A stretch of 64,000 nucleotides of DNA from JAWLFY01 sp041685355 (lineage in GTDB: Bacteria > Planctomycetota > Planctomycetia > Pirellulales > Pirellulaceae), in NCBI GenBank assembly GCA_041685355.1, contig JAWLFY010000010.1:1-64000 (forward strand), read 5' to 3'. The notes beneath the pieces are model-generated. The model was not told where the DNA came from. It ran no database searches and worked only from the letters and a program-made list of their open reading frames with translations. The position numbers and the translations under genes were made by a program. Shown here one piece after another: positions 19,801 through 26,437 of the stretch (the first letter of the stretch is position 1; each line of letters opens with the position of its first letter).

Positions 19801-22488
19801 TTCGAACCGCTTCCTGACGCGTTCGGCCGTTTCGAATTTGAAGTCCGGTTGATCGACTCCGGGGCCGGTCTCGATACCGGGCGAGGAGACCTGAACGTTT
19901 CCCTTTCGCAAACGTTGACGATCGAGATCCGACCGGTCAACGACCCGCCGGTGCGTACCGGCGGGGATGACCCGTTCCGGTTTGACGTCTCGGAATCGGA
20001 TTCGCTGGTGATCCCGGCCGAAGACCTGGGGCTACCGACCGACGGGACGTCCGACTTCTTCGGTGTCGGCCCCGGCAACGAAGCGGCCGACCTGCTGCCA
20101 CAGTTCGGCGGGAATCAGTCGCTCGATGTCGTGTTGCCCTTCCCGACGCGAACCGCCGAAGGGGGGACACTGGAACCGCTGTTCGATAACGGGGGCGACC
20201 TGCTGGCGATCCGCTACACGCCTCGACCGTTCTACAACGGATCCGACTCGTTTGTGTTCGCGATCACCGATGACGGGGTGACCGTCGACGTGGGGACCGG
20301 TGGGGTGCCACGGCCCGACCCGATGACGATCGACCAGTTGGTGACGTTCAACGTCATCGCGGTGAACGATCCGCCCGTCTTTGACGGCGCGGCGGACGTG
20401 GAATCCGACGAAGACGCCGGACCGGTCACGTTTGTCGGTTGGGCCTTCGACGTCGCGGCGGCACCGGAGGGCGCCGACGACGAACGCGACGGGACTTCGG
20501 CAATGCCGCCGCAATCGGTCGAATTCGTGATCACCCAGGTCGACGGCGACCCAGGCTTGTTCGTTGCCCCGCCGACCGCTCAGGTCAGCGGACAAATCGC
20601 GACACTCCGTTATGAGACCGCGACCGACGCGAACGGGACCGCAACGTTCGAGGTCTATCTGCAAGACGACGGGCCGGTCGATCCGGTGACCGGCGATCCG
20701 GTCCGCTCTGACGTCCGAACCTTTACCGTGACGGTCAACGCGATCAACGATCCGCCTCAGTTCACACCGGGCGATGACGTGACGGTCGACGAAGACAGCG
20801 GGCCTTACGCGGATTCATGGGCGACCGACATCCTTCCGGGGCCCGTCACCGCCGTTGACGAATTGGCGTCACAAGCCGTCACGTTCGACGTCGTCACGCC
20901 GGTCGCCGATCGGTGGCTGTTCGCCGAAAGCGGTCTGCCAGCGATCGACTCGGACGGCGTGCTGACCTTTACGCCGGCCGACGACGCGGCCGGAACGACG
21001 ACGGTGATCGTCACGCCGATCGATTCCGAGGGCCTTCCGGGCGACCCGGTGCCGCTGGTGATCGAGGTCATCGACATCAACGACCCGCCGATCGCGGTCG
21101 ACGTCACCGTCAATACCGACGAGGACCGCGTGTTGAGGATCCGGTCGTCGCAGCTCACCGCCAACGACATCGACCCCGACTTGGTCACCGACCCCGAGGA
21201 GTTGCTCACGGTCTCGATGCCCCCAGAGTCGTTCTCGACACTCGGGGCACGGCTGACGTTCGATTCCTTCACGGGCGAACTCTTCTACGACCCGCTGGTC
21301 TCGGAATCGTTGCAAGCGATGCGGCCGGGTGAAACGCTCGTCGACAGCTTCACCTATACCGTGGAGGACAGCCAAGGCGAGCAGGACACCGCGACCGTCG
21401 TTCTGAACGTCGCCGGCCGCAACGACGCGCCGGTTACCGTCGATGACAGCTTCCCGGTCAACGCGACGGCGGACACGGTCCTTCGTCCGCTCAATAACGA
21501 CTTCGATGTCGATGGCACGATCGACCCGACGTCAATCGTGATCACCCGCCAGCCAGAGTTCGGGTCGCTCACGTTGGTCGGCGACGGGACGGTGACCTAC
21601 ACGCCATTCTCGGGATTTAGCCCCGGAGATTTTTTCCGATACACCGTCGCCGACGATTTCGGCCAAGCGAGCCGGCAGGCGACCGTGACGCTCGAACCTG
21701 GGACGCCGCCCACGGCGAACGATGATCTGTTCGTCACGATGCGGGGCGAAACCGTCACGCTCGATGTGCTCTCGAACGATCTGCCCCAATCGGCACCGCT
21801 CGTTCCCGGTTCGGTCAGCCTGGTGGATCAACCCTCGACGGGCCAAGCCGTCGTGAACGGTGACGGGACGATTCACTTCACCGCCGCGGACGAGTTCGTC
21901 GGTGTGGTCACGTTGCGATACACGGTCACCGACGAGAACGGGTTGATCAGCGACGCGGCGACGACAACCGTCAACGTGATCGCCTCGACGCTTCAAAACC
22001 CGTCGGTGCCCTCCGACGTGAACGCGGACGGCAAGGTCTCGGCGCTCGACGCGCTGATCATTATCAACCGGCTGAACGCCTCCGGGGGAACGGCGATCCC
22101 CGTAACGAACGACGACCAAGGCCCCAACTTTTACGACCAGAACGGTGACGGTCGGATCACCCCGATCGACGCGTTGGGTGTGATCAACGCCCTCAGTCGT
22201 GACAACGGTGGGGGTGAAGGGGAATCGGGACAACGCCCCGTCGCGCCTCCGCCGCAGCGTGTTGCGGTCGTCGAGTCTCACAGAACCGCTGCGGCCGACG
22301 ACGAAACTCGATCGCTTCACGACACGCCAGACCCGATCGCGGACGCTTTCGACGAAACCTACCGGCCGAAACTTGACCGGTTTGACGACGACGTGATCGA
22401 TCTGATCGCGTCACGTCGGGGCGAGGAGTCGTCATCCCCCGAGTCCGAGCGGGCGGTCGACGAAGCGCTCACGCTGTTCGACGGCTGA
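4831..22488 (+). CDS. Giant extracellular protein: metzincin, Ig/PPC, cadherin-like repeats, dockerin
   Basis: 5,885 residues, 28% of the window. The N-terminus is basic and carries RLEDRRLLAG (about 36-45), the LEPR-xLL-type motif of planctomycete exported giants. Two Ig-like domains (about 50-300) and a PPC domain (about 310-410) precede a zinc-metzincin domain with HEIAHSLGLGH (592-602) and a following SLM that may be the Met-turn. A second PPC (about 640-750), beta-helix-like repeats (about 800-1700) and MAM-like segments follow. A GEVED domain (motif near 3667) precedes about 13 cadherin/VCBS-type repeats marked by ND-x-P (for example PVNDPP) over about 3690-5700. A dockerin type I pair (DVNADG from 5729, DQNGDG near 5770) lies close to the end. 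Start ATG is supported by GAGG at 7 bp. Likely surface-anchored or secreted adhesin/protease; the activity is inferred from the zinc motif. No cohesin partner is in the window. Confidence 0.9.
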   Translation: MKFRRLRSLLANPRRSDMDARLRWKRQRSRLALSERLEDRRLLAGPELLAIRPDASGLLQDGDVLHEAPREFNLYFRGGANLDPDSITPSSVRLIRSGGDGAFEDEEGNVSADVQVALGYVGLVDPDDTDPGNLQQVVIRPASNSSSNPSDPSFAFPDDVYRIEVVGVGDDALANQSGERFADGSNASLSFRLDRGAQVVSVVPQPVTRQADGSLSQATDTIEVHFDDQLLNRSDAEDPGFYRLVDTSATLSEADDVVRLPATATYDDAEQTVTLAFAEAIPEGTYRLDVGRDGGDNDTRSAALRVGTLFDADRFDFNGYLGNRDGQSDAQDDVDMFRLDLPVGVDLTVEVTPHADDLALEVRVTDGSGATPTLIQTQPGDDGSATLTLGSAGPHYIEVGSLGGGVGGFSLRASVTGNPVSVDDDNSTFETSTELGTLGAAARRVTGRISPQPIPLPPHPGGTDEPGHRDIQKEVHIGSSGTTPTVPSAIRRVAYRFPSSIGGFPNQITQEERRIVRGIFEIMADVSGYEFVESTTGGLMIGKTDLRAFDPSLGPDSGVAGLGGGAGAIVNAALYQDSNRVFGDGFTSVMWHEIAHSLGLGHSYELPSLMGQGTGTDILLGDHDRVHLQRIVPPNSTDIDLYRFEVAEAGTATLETFAERLPDPSLLNTVLTVYREAEDGSHEIVARNDRYFGNDSWLELSLEPGVYFVGVSSTGNDDYDPNVPDSGFGGTTDGDYELQLSFRADRGASLRDADGTAIDGGGDGTPGGTHSFWFQAGETATTIFVDRANDSVAGTVDGDGSLADPYDTLRAALTHAGTRIVVPLDATDSIEEGDTFVVDDGNNQALFTFGTGGTNPIDLGSATTPDDVAFVIAMAINAARDAGHLDGGVDATVNGRVVELGGIDRLDLEGTRSLIRTPNLVRVVGNGGADGELGTPGDNLPYLVGTAPSGAALRDGREFLVPQGTTVMVDAGALIKMRRSNLDAGTSAVGISRAAASIQVLGTPEAPVWLRSYHDDAFGGDSDGTGFAPESGDFGGIVFREDSDLEQRGVFLNHVTHVDIEDGGGTVRVGSVDEPFAAINMFDARPTVRFNRIASNDLAAMLASPNSFDDSLGRIGPQILGNFLVENSINGLFVRIRTEFGASVDRLTVPGRFASGDIPYVLTENLLIEGNPGGPLVTPAGTAARAAGRLVVDPGVVVKLADARIEAQRGGSSLIAEGTDNRPVVFTSLADDRFGGGGTFDTGSNGFTTGSAGDWGGVYFGEVSSGSFDRAQLSFAGGQTPIEGDSASFNAIEIHEADVRIANSLLDHHADGNANGIRNGRGANRPATIYVRGAQPILVDNTIVDNAGPVISINANSLNFPVRPDRGRSTGELEPFARFEDNHGPLIRLNRLEGNAINGVVIRGEELTTEGIWDDTDIVHVLRDEIVVDNHHTFSGLRLQSGVGESLIVKLSGGGAGITATGTPLETVDRIGGTVHVMGTPGHPVILTDLADDTVGAGFAPDGSVMTNTNNSASPTTGSSGGWRGLRFEEFSNDRNVAIVRERERPITGGRDINRIPGNAQLLGELAPDEKGGDENRRLGFEVHGYVSPDDPGDVDVYSFRGTAGTPVWIDLDRTDPTLDVIVELLNENGTVQSRSIRSGNLNVPGTLNAQTLTRNPLFGGDFYTQNFRDAGMFLELPGTPGVTGEYFVRVRSNPVSGPITSLQGESSGKYQLQVRLRQVDEFPGSTVQFADIRFAETAIDVRGVPARSPLVGEASELPAGNSSAELAQVLVNLLETDTATLSIAGELSADTDVDFYRFEVEHTGIQVIPGANDDPGTVAVVFDLDYADGLVRPDSTVAVFDASGNILFVGRESNVDDDLPVGPGVGTDDLSRGSFGVDDPFIGPVHVRPNGPYFVAVMSDRQLPSALTGVFRDAPATASNASVRLEPINTVRRVVEDHIGFQGYRSIGGTQVTPETDGIFDVSSATSLESHVVPFRLEDVSLFVATDATFSQNNDHLFTVNPFRSERYLTRVTGGNRWLAGQNDVQDIEIRSDGRMFGVRRLEDANDTVGALVELDPATGAILSTQNDNIPGRSPTPNVSNLNNNLGGALTRAEEFTTSDEIDAFTFRRTGTSGPASAPVPDYHVYYAVREADNSSKLYRGRENGDASPAAATGGNPRFGNVGDIQRMGVAHASTTLQFQSDGDDPDIARVRVEAKVAGPAGDAIRLVISRPDNTNASVTNVVGNTIFLNIGGTGGPPPTAGPTVQAIVDAINGDEDARGLVTAVIVGGNDNGNGPNGTVAASSPSGTIELEGGAGTPLDGYVTGLSFGNFFGGGPLFGVTTGGEFLSIERTSGTATVLNQEPGVRYTGLTLGPQNVNDGQFARTLFAVTAAGEIHAYDTGGNRLAVFEGGAMSASTSGLSASAVGLTFSPLDFNLWHPTLKRGADDGHGIESAPDDSRVPEDNDVTYTSPGSDRDRERTEADGGMSLHFGFEDWSNSENNNSQDYLRYLDSVNAQYGILNETQHADLSSNPTIAGTYNFPGGALGSLQSSPFSLVGSGSADRPTLYFNYFLETENHPGSNTDSDVNDPFRDSARVFVSADGGASWNLVATNNSRLSDPSVGDTDAELAGFVSHRSDAGLNSESPRPRSHQIVQELFDNTGQWRQARIDLSDYAGQPNVRLRFDFSTAGAMRDASLGSVDSDFGEFSSPGNDPRSIRSLNNAFEGIYIDDILVGYAERGEMVTGVRDADATITDLRGGGTRTLNRDPDQFPDVLSGPYQLEIRRADDVAALVPDEGIAIVNTFDTNVRHVDELELTAEVDFEPGVSLDLSLPGVITVDGMSVPDSVLTPWEVSDVDPIDGTRSLRSGELVSGAGEVASVYHTDPGELGSTDDGGGLISFTYRVRSAEELHGLMFLIDGVPQLVVPPVAPDELDPGSPGSPLASGDTGRVTVRFPFQSGDSTFTWVYNFLEDQDQAAGENRAWIDDIQILQGGTGFDADRNRDRQQGVFVIDSNVIRDSGTVGFNVQPGSLEAAGGVPHPAPTINFAQRNDDRLIPGVVIQNNLITGSSAIRFAGEPTSVAQRPVPFGRIVNNTLVGDGGGSGVQVVGLASPTLLNNIITGFGTGIGGATGSTVVRSNHFQDNGSNGPIGTDPILAASTAPLFIDAAADNYILDAASLAVDSSLNTLQDRFNYVNFKDELAIPPSPMRAPDRDLFGQLRVDSSSGQSGGGSQVFKDRGAIDLADQDRPYAVLRNPVDNDQAGLDRDPNATVVWATDSILEDFRIFLGDGRNPDSPQEGTGVDPLTVTSDSVEVRQNGRLLVEGVDYVFAFNASTREMRLTPLSTLWEPSSVYDITLDNNAITDRVGKRLRGNREDGSTAFTVILPDVALDFGDAPASYGTLLVDNGARHAWIDDATPRLGTTVDREQDGQPFAAVGTGSPATGGDDLPPPVRVTSTVDPAALLVTGDGTDEASLRFLAGAVPASGDTIVINLGRGPIVFEFVPVGVAPTPGNLAVRFDPVDSPDALAAELHTQLAEALLGPGDAIRVELDPDDHTTVSVHAADDEDGVAVGTLNDGIDRVVFLDPGTEETTNDATDVLGFLNPLDPAGARVAVEVAGSGFLDVWIDFDGDGSFHPSQERVMDRVAVNEGWNVLTIHTPPEANEGETYARFRLSPEGGLLPTGLTVGGEVEDHVVEVISVPLPVPNDDRYEIAENSVVSPGSVLDTVVAAFPSVLDSDTIDDANFTPIDVIVDQPPSFAADFELDPRTGHFRYQPLPNFVGIDTFTYRLANQAAAAETVLPSTLFATVSIDVRPVNDPPLAQDQSFTTREDTSVTVTADELLQGAVPHFDPLFPVDGAEAPFDESNQSLRVVSVQAGSTTVTAANAEDGPFATENGVITATFDQSTGWLVELAYLPNTDLNRDNADFVPFGSDSVFDRFDFTIEDDGVSIDPATFDPVTGEVLADVSVSGTPRTHVATAVLDVSPQNDDPVAVSDYVSVGTIGAGVTDAPVDPSTDWGQYLTSLDSDADDVTIPIPTEDEPLVIPAAFLLRNDQSGRSTAADEVDFVNDNDGPLTVVSVEMVTPGDATVSIDEDGNIVFVPPTHEFGEIVFRYVVEDQGVNEEVDGTRVESPLTHEATVTVMVQPVNDRPVGFDRSLRFDESSDPGASGPYTFTPDDLLLGSVDETPARPGPSSDDFPFPFDESEQSLRAVRFRTDAGAVDVADLDDFTGPGTGNGTLSLASDAGGTFEFDFVDGAFVEGRFVTSDDYNERTPFATVERLFFTIEDDGLATDPQTGEVVTLPTRRAEEASELAIHVTEANDAPVFEMPELLEFDENEGEPVVVSEFLFDVAPGPFTALDELERQSIEISVDPINVPDGMMTDLPAFELFGSADGWVDGDGNPLVTATLTVFPAADAFGFAVYQVTLRDDDPDNPREFSRTVTIAIHPVNDAPAAFDRAMRDVESVEADGETTVIPFDADRLILGDDVDEIGSVPGVFPDDLDEPYNEQEQSLRVVRFEVPGADPIDVDIDEPGLVDGSGEVTRTTPTGATLTFLFDSGAFVSGTYEPAVDYNERTPFDPTDTFTYVIKDDGQTTLPGSGFVEYDGSDVDSTIFIPELRSEAATVTFTIGRANDPPVFDFESEVHVLERDDNGETVIADWATGVLPGPETALDELQRQSVSFEFVADASDVPAGLFQMDPLVSPDGTLSVFPSPDAVGTATIVMRATDFEDDPEFVPRSTEVTFSIDVQPVNDPPRIAPDRIGESDALDSDTAYAVGPDGTVRYTLREDNTQADASTTEFTIPLRRDGGSGFDLIGLLDVFEVGPANEASDDFPGGSQVLSLEGFEATTALGGTVTLAVNSVGDPELLYAPPQDYNRDQGDVDFFEYTVIDESLSGGETYQPGGSPFIEGTLIEDRLTAANRVEFELTPVNDRPEFELATTYVEAAEDTPSVQVSDVAIEIVAGPSTASDERSGPTAQSVSFEVIPIDFVPGGPNDPFGAGLPQISSTGELTFEPLPDAFGRFEFEVRLIDSGAGLDTGRGDLNVSLSQTLTIEIRPVNDPPVRTGGDDPFRFDVSESDSLVIPAEDLGLPTDGTSDFFGVGPGNEAADLLPQFGGNQSLDVVLPFPTRTAEGGTLEPLFDNGGDLLAIRYTPRPFYNGSDSFVFAITDDGVTVDVGTGGVPRPDPMTIDQLVTFNVIAVNDPPVFDGAADVESDEDAGPVTFVGWAFDVAAAPEGADDERDGTSAMPPQSVEFVITQVDGDPGLFVAPPTAQVSGQIATLRYETATDANGTATFEVYLQDDGPVDPVTGDPVRSDVRTFTVTVNAINDPPQFTPGDDVTVDEDSGPYADSWATDILPGPVTAVDELASQAVTFDVVTPVADRWLFAESGLPAIDSDGVLTFTPADDAAGTTTVIVTPIDSEGLPGDPVPLVIEVIDINDPPIAVDVTVNTDEDRVLRIRSSQLTANDIDPDLVTDPEELLTVSMPPESFSTLGARLTFDSFTGELFYDPLVSESLQAMRPGETLVDSFTYTVEDSQGEQDTATVVLNVAGRNDAPVTVDDSFPVNATADTVLRPLNNDFDVDGTIDPTSIVITRQPEFGSLTLVGDGTVTYTPFSGFSPGDFFRYTVADDFGQASRQATVTLEPGTPPTANDDLFVTMRGETVTLDVLSNDLPQSAPLVPGSVSLVDQPSTGQAVVNGDGTIHFTAADEFVGVVTLRYTVTDENGLISDAATTTVNVIASTLQNPSVPSDVNADGKVSALDALIIINRLNASGGTAIPVTNDDQGPNFYDQNGDGRITPIDALGVINALSRDNGGGEGESGQRPVAPPPQRVAVVESHRTAAADDETRSLHDTPDPIADAFDETYRPKLDRFDDDVIDLIASRRGEESSSPESERAVDEALTLFDG

Positions 22489-22650
22489 TCTTGCCCCGAC
22501 CGGCGAGAATCTTTGCCCGGACCGGAGGACGAAACGGTCCGTTTGTAGCGATTGGGTCAACCGGATATGCGAATCGTGCCGATGATGCCGATGCAGGGCC
22601 TTGCGGGATAACCGCGGGCCGAGGGTGTCACCATCGGAGGCCGGCAGGCG

Positions 22651-24339
22651 ATGAGCCTGTTCTCAACCATTCAGCAGTCTGCCGGGGCGCTCCAAGCCGC
22701 GCAGATCGGGCTCCAGGTCGTCGGCAACAACATCGCCAACGCCAATACCGAGGGGTACGTACGCACCCGCCTCGAGCAGTCCCCGGCGGCGGCGGTTCGG
22801 ATCGGCAACCTGATCACCGGCCAAGGGGTCCGACCGACCGGTGTCCGCCAAATCTTTGACCAAGCGCTCGCCGAGCGTCTCTACAACGCGACCACCGCGT
22901 TGGCCGGGGGGGAAACGGTCGAGAAGGCGTACCTCGAACTTGAGGAAATCACCACCGACCTCAATGACACCGGCCTCAACCATCAGCTGTCGCTGTTTAA
23001 CAACGCGCTCCACGAGTTATCGACTCAACCGAACGACCCCTCGGCTCGCGAGTTCGTGATCTTGCAGGGGGACGCACTCGCACGGAGTATCCGTGCGACG
23101 CACGAACGGGCGATCGATCGCCAGGCGAACTGGAACAACGAGTTTGCCGGGTTCGCCAACGATATCAACCGATTGACCGACCGGATCGCGAAACTCAACA
23201 CCGAGATCGCGACGCTCGAAGGGGGCGGGCTTACCGGAAGCGACGCGACCGGACTCCGAGACCAACGGTATCAGGACTTGGAGGAGTTGGCGTCCTTGAT
23301 CGACATCAACGTCCAGGAACTCGACAACGGAAATCTGTCGGTTTTCGTTGGCGGCGATTACTTGGTTTCGGAATCGAACCGCCGCGAAGTCAAGAGCGTG
23401 TTCAACGAAGCCGCCGGGGGACAGGAGATCCGGTTCGTCCAATCTGACTCCCCTCTGCAAGTCCGCGGCGGCAAAGTCGCGGGGACGATCGAGGCACGTG
23501 ATACGGTTTTTGAGGGCTACCTCAACGACCTCAACCGGCTCACCGAATCACTCATCCGAACCGTCAACGACGTGCATTCCCAAGGCCAAGGTCGAGTCGG
23601 GTTTGACGATTTGACGGCTGAGTACGAAACCGATCCCGGGGTCCCGCTCGCGTCGGCGGGGCTCCCGTGGGCCCCGGGGAACGGCGCGTTCGAAATGCGG
23701 GTCGTCGATAAGAACGGGGAAACGATCTCGACCCATCAAATCGACGTCAAAAGGCTCGGCCAACTCGGCGACTCGACGATCAACTCGATCGCCGCCGATA
23801 TCGACGACATCGACGGAATCTCTGCGTCGGTTTCGAACAGTGGTCGACTCCAGATCGTGTCCGACTCCCCGACCAGCCAATTCGTCTTCGGGGAAGACAC
23901 CAGCGGTTTCGTTTCCGCCGCCGGGCTCAACACGTTCTTCAAAGGCACCTCCGCCGCCGACATCGGTGTCTCCGAGAGGCTCCTCGATAACAACGACCTG
24001 TTGGCGGTCAGCCGCGGCGGCATCGGCGCCGATACCGATACCCTGACGTCACTCCTCGATCTCGTCGATACGCCCAGCGAAGCGAACGGCGGCAAGAGCG
24101 TCCGAGGCATCTACGAAGAAGCGATCGCCGCCATCGGCCAGAAAATCAGTCTGCAAAAGAGCGCGACCGAGGGACTCCGTAACTTCCAAGCGACTCTCGA
24201 AAGCCAACACCTCGCCGTCACCGGTGTCAACATCGACGAAGAAGCGATCAAGTTGATCTCCTATCAACGGGCCTTCCAAGCGTCATCCCGCGTAATCACC
24301 ACCGCCAGCGAAATGCTCGAACTGCTGGTGTCGCTATAA
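22651..24339 (+). CDS. flgK: Flagellar hook-associated protein FlgK
   Basis: 562 residues. FlgK (HAP1) forms the first hook-filament junction ring and is exported by the flagellar type III apparatus, so it lacks a signal peptide. The N-terminal NNIANANTEGY motif (about residues 27-37) is diagnostic of the FlgK/FlgE rod-hook family, and the C-terminal LISYQRAFQASSRVI helix is the conserved FlgK end. The centre carries the variable domain. CGGAGG lies about 13 bp before the ATG. No other flagellar gene is in the window: it stands alone behind the giant extracellular gene and faces a convergent beta-propeller gene. Length matches ordinary FlgK. Confidence 0.95.
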   Translation: MSLFSTIQQSAGALQAAQIGLQVVGNNIANANTEGYVRTRLEQSPAAAVRIGNLITGQGVRPTGVRQIFDQALAERLYNATTALAGGETVEKAYLELEEITTDLNDTGLNHQLSLFNNALHELSTQPNDPSAREFVILQGDALARSIRATHERAIDRQANWNNEFAGFANDINRLTDRIAKLNTEIATLEGGGLTGSDATGLRDQRYQDLEELASLIDINVQELDNGNLSVFVGGDYLVSESNRREVKSVFNEAAGGQEIRFVQSDSPLQVRGGKVAGTIEARDTVFEGYLNDLNRLTESLIRTVNDVHSQGQGRVGFDDLTAEYETDPGVPLASAGLPWAPGNGAFEMRVVDKNGETISTHQIDVKRLGQLGDSTINSIAADIDDIDGISASVSNSGRLQIVSDSPTSQFVFGEDTSGFVSAAGLNTFFKGTSAADIGVSERLLDNNDLLAVSRGGIGADTDTLTSLLDLVDTPSEANGGKSVRGIYEEAIAAIGQKISLQKSATEGLRNFQATLESQHLAVTGVNIDEEAIKLISYQRAFQASSRVITTASEMLELLVSL

Positions 24340-24341
24340 CC

Positions 24342-24378
24342 GGCCCCTGCCGATCGCCGGCCTGTGATCGGAAGGGCC
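24342..24378. terminator. Bipartite stem-loop between convergent genes
   Basis: Inner stem CCGATC/GATCGG (24350-24355 and 24366-24371) and outer stem GGCCC/GGGCC (24342-24346 and 24374-24378) directly after the flgK stop and before the end of the opposite-strand gene. There is no T tract, so it may be a 3' stabilising hairpin or bidirectional terminator. Confidence 0.35.
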
Positions 24379-24426
24379 CATCGGAAACGGACACCGAACC
24401 CGTCCCACGCACGACCGATCGATCGC

Positions 24427-26271
24427 TCAAAATCCGCCGAACGGGTCGTCCCCGCCTCCGAACGGGTCGTCCATCGGCGCGTCGCCACCGAACGGGTCGG
24501 CATCGCCCGCTTCGAAGGGGTCACTCCCTCCTTCGGTGCCGAACGGGTCGGACGCTTCCGAGGGTTCCTCGGCTCGCTCGCGGTCCTCCGACCGGGGCTC
24601 TTCGTCCGCAGCCTCTCGGCGAGGCGCCGTTTGTGTTTCCTTCAACGTCGGCAATTCCGCGTCCTGGGGACGGAGACACTGAACCGTCCCCGAATCGCTG
24701 ATCAAATACAGGCGGTTCGAAACCCGGTTGATCAAGAAGTTCGTCGGCTTGACCCCAAGGTACTCCGTCACGTAGTCGCCCGATTCCAAGTCGACGACGG
24801 CGAGATGCCCCGTCAGCGTACGGACGAAGATCTGTTCGTCGAACACCGCGAGCAACTGGTCGACACCGGCGACCGGCTCAGACCAATTTTTCGTCCCGTC
24901 CTTGAGATCCAAACTGTAGAGGTTGCCGTACGCGGAACGGAGCAGCATTCTGCCGCGATGGATACTCGGCGGGTCGAGGAACGGCTCGCCGAACGACCTT
25001 GTCCAGAGCATGTCCCCGGTCCGCGTCGCCCGAACGGCGTACGCCTGCCCCAGATCGGTCGCGAAGTAGAACGCATCTCCGATCGCCGCGATCCGCGCAC
25101 GAACACGACCGTCGGTGTTCAATCGAAACAGGTCGCTCGGCTCCCCCTCCATCTCCATCACGTAAACGAATTCGCTCTCGGTCGGGAACGCGATGTTCAA
25201 CGTCCCCGGTCCCAAGGTCGGTACCTGGATCACAGCCCCGGATACCTGTTCGATGTACGGGTCGTGGCGTGGATCGCTGAGGTGATGCCCTTCAAGGCCC
25301 CCGCCGATGGTCGGGATGAAAGCGAAATCCCCGACGTGCACGCTGCCGCGGCCCGGCGGGTGGAATGTCCGCTTGGTATGCAGAACCTGGCCGTTCGCCG
25401 CGTCAACCAGAATGAGGTTGGCCCCGTTGATGACCGAGACGTATTCCTCGTCGACGCCGAACCCGAAGTATCCGAGCTTTCGGTCGCCGAACGATCCCGT
25501 CCATCGCACCCGACCGGATTCCGCGTCACGGCACTCCATGGTCCCGTCATCCGCAAGGGTGTAAAGGAGCACCGACGGGACCTCCGCCATCGAGATCTCC
25601 GCGTCGATCCCCTTTCGCTTCAGCCGACGAACCTCGTTCCTCGCGATCCGCTTCGCCTCCTCCTCGCCGATCGGGTTTCCGAATCGATCGAGCTGATCGA
25701 CGCGGATCCGCGTCAGCACGTTCTGCCCCTTCGCGGGCCGGTTCCTCGAGCCCGATTCCGCACCGGAGCCCGATTGATCCCCCGACCCGGTTCCCTCCTC
25801 CGCGTCATCCGCTTCCTGTGCCCCGTCCGCGGGCTCGGTCTCTCCGAACGGGTCACCGCCCCCGAAAACGTCGTCCACGGCCGCATCGTCCTCCGCCGCT
25901 TCATCGTCCTCCGCCGCCGCTTCATCGTCCTCCGCCGCTTCATCGTCCTCCTCCGCCGCTCGGTCATCCGCCGGCGTTTCATCACCCGCTGGCTTCTCGT
26001 CGTCCCCGCCGGGCACCCGTACGATTTCGACGAAACGCGCCATCGAACCCCGATCAACGAAAAGTTGCTGATCGACGATCGACTGGGCTCCCGCCGGAAC
26101 AGACAGCGGCCGCCGCCACGCCTCGGTCACCCCGATCCGTTCGGCCATCACGGGACTCACCAGCGTTTCACCGGCCTCCGACGCCGTCCCGCCGATCAAA
26201 ATCGGTCCCGCGGTTATGAAGGCCAAGAGAGCCAAAAATGTCTTGGTTGACGATGACATGAGCGTTGTCAT
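24427..26271 (-). CDS. Secreted PQQ-type beta-propeller protein with acidic linker and DPFG repeats
   Basis: 614 residues. N-terminal signal peptide (FLALLAFITAGPILIGGTASEAG). A long Asp/Glu/Ala-rich linker (about 88-185, built from EDDEAA-like units) precedes a C-terminal propeller with PQQ/BamB-like repeats such as GDMLWTRSFG and the phrase DAESGRVRWTGSFGD. The extreme C-terminus is a chain of DPFG/DPFGG motifs, also present inside the linker. The function is unknown; such propellers usually bind proteins or polymers at the envelope. ATG 26271 and ATG 26259 are both possible and neither has a clear Shine-Dalgarno. A 628-residue frame lies antisense to it; I regard that as a codon-bias shadow. 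Confidence 0.85.
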   Translation of the reverse strand: MTTLMSSSTKTFLALLAFITAGPILIGGTASEAGETLVSPVMAERIGVTEAWRRPLSVPAGAQSIVDQQLFVDRGSMARFVEIVRVPGGDDEKPAGDETPADDRAAEEDDEAAEDDEAAAEDDEAAEDDAAVDDVFGGGDPFGETEPADGAQEADDAEEGTGSGDQSGSGAESGSRNRPAKGQNVLTRIRVDQLDRFGNPIGEEEAKRIARNEVRRLKRKGIDAEISMAEVPSVLLYTLADDGTMECRDAESGRVRWTGSFGDRKLGYFGFGVDEEYVSVINGANLILVDAANGQVLHTKRTFHPPGRGSVHVGDFAFIPTIGGGLEGHHLSDPRHDPYIEQVSGAVIQVPTLGPGTLNIAFPTESEFVYVMEMEGEPSDLFRLNTDGRVRARIAAIGDAFYFATDLGQAYAVRATRTGDMLWTRSFGEPFLDPPSIHRGRMLLRSAYGNLYSLDLKDGTKNWSEPVAGVDQLLAVFDEQIFVRTLTGHLAVVDLESGDYVTEYLGVKPTNFLINRVSNRLYLISDSGTVQCLRPQDAELPTLKETQTAPRREAADEEPRSEDRERAEEPSEASDPFGTEGGSDPFEAGDADPFGGDAPMDDPFGGGDDPFGGF

Positions 26272-26437
26272 TGGGGACGCGTTGGCGTGGGAGACTGGGG
26301 CACACCCGAGGGACGCCCCGCACGGGGTGCGGACGCCTGGGAAGTCGGACGGAAGACATCGATCGATGAGACCTGTAGTCTAGTCAGCCACGCGATAAAC
26401 TGCGAATCGAACCGTCATTCCGAGCAGGAGTCACTCC

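Noticed and set aside
24364..26250. Long plus-strand frame of 628 residues
   Set aside because: It is fully antisense to the PQQ propeller; the proline/arginine-rich composition is typical of high-GC codon-bias shadows.
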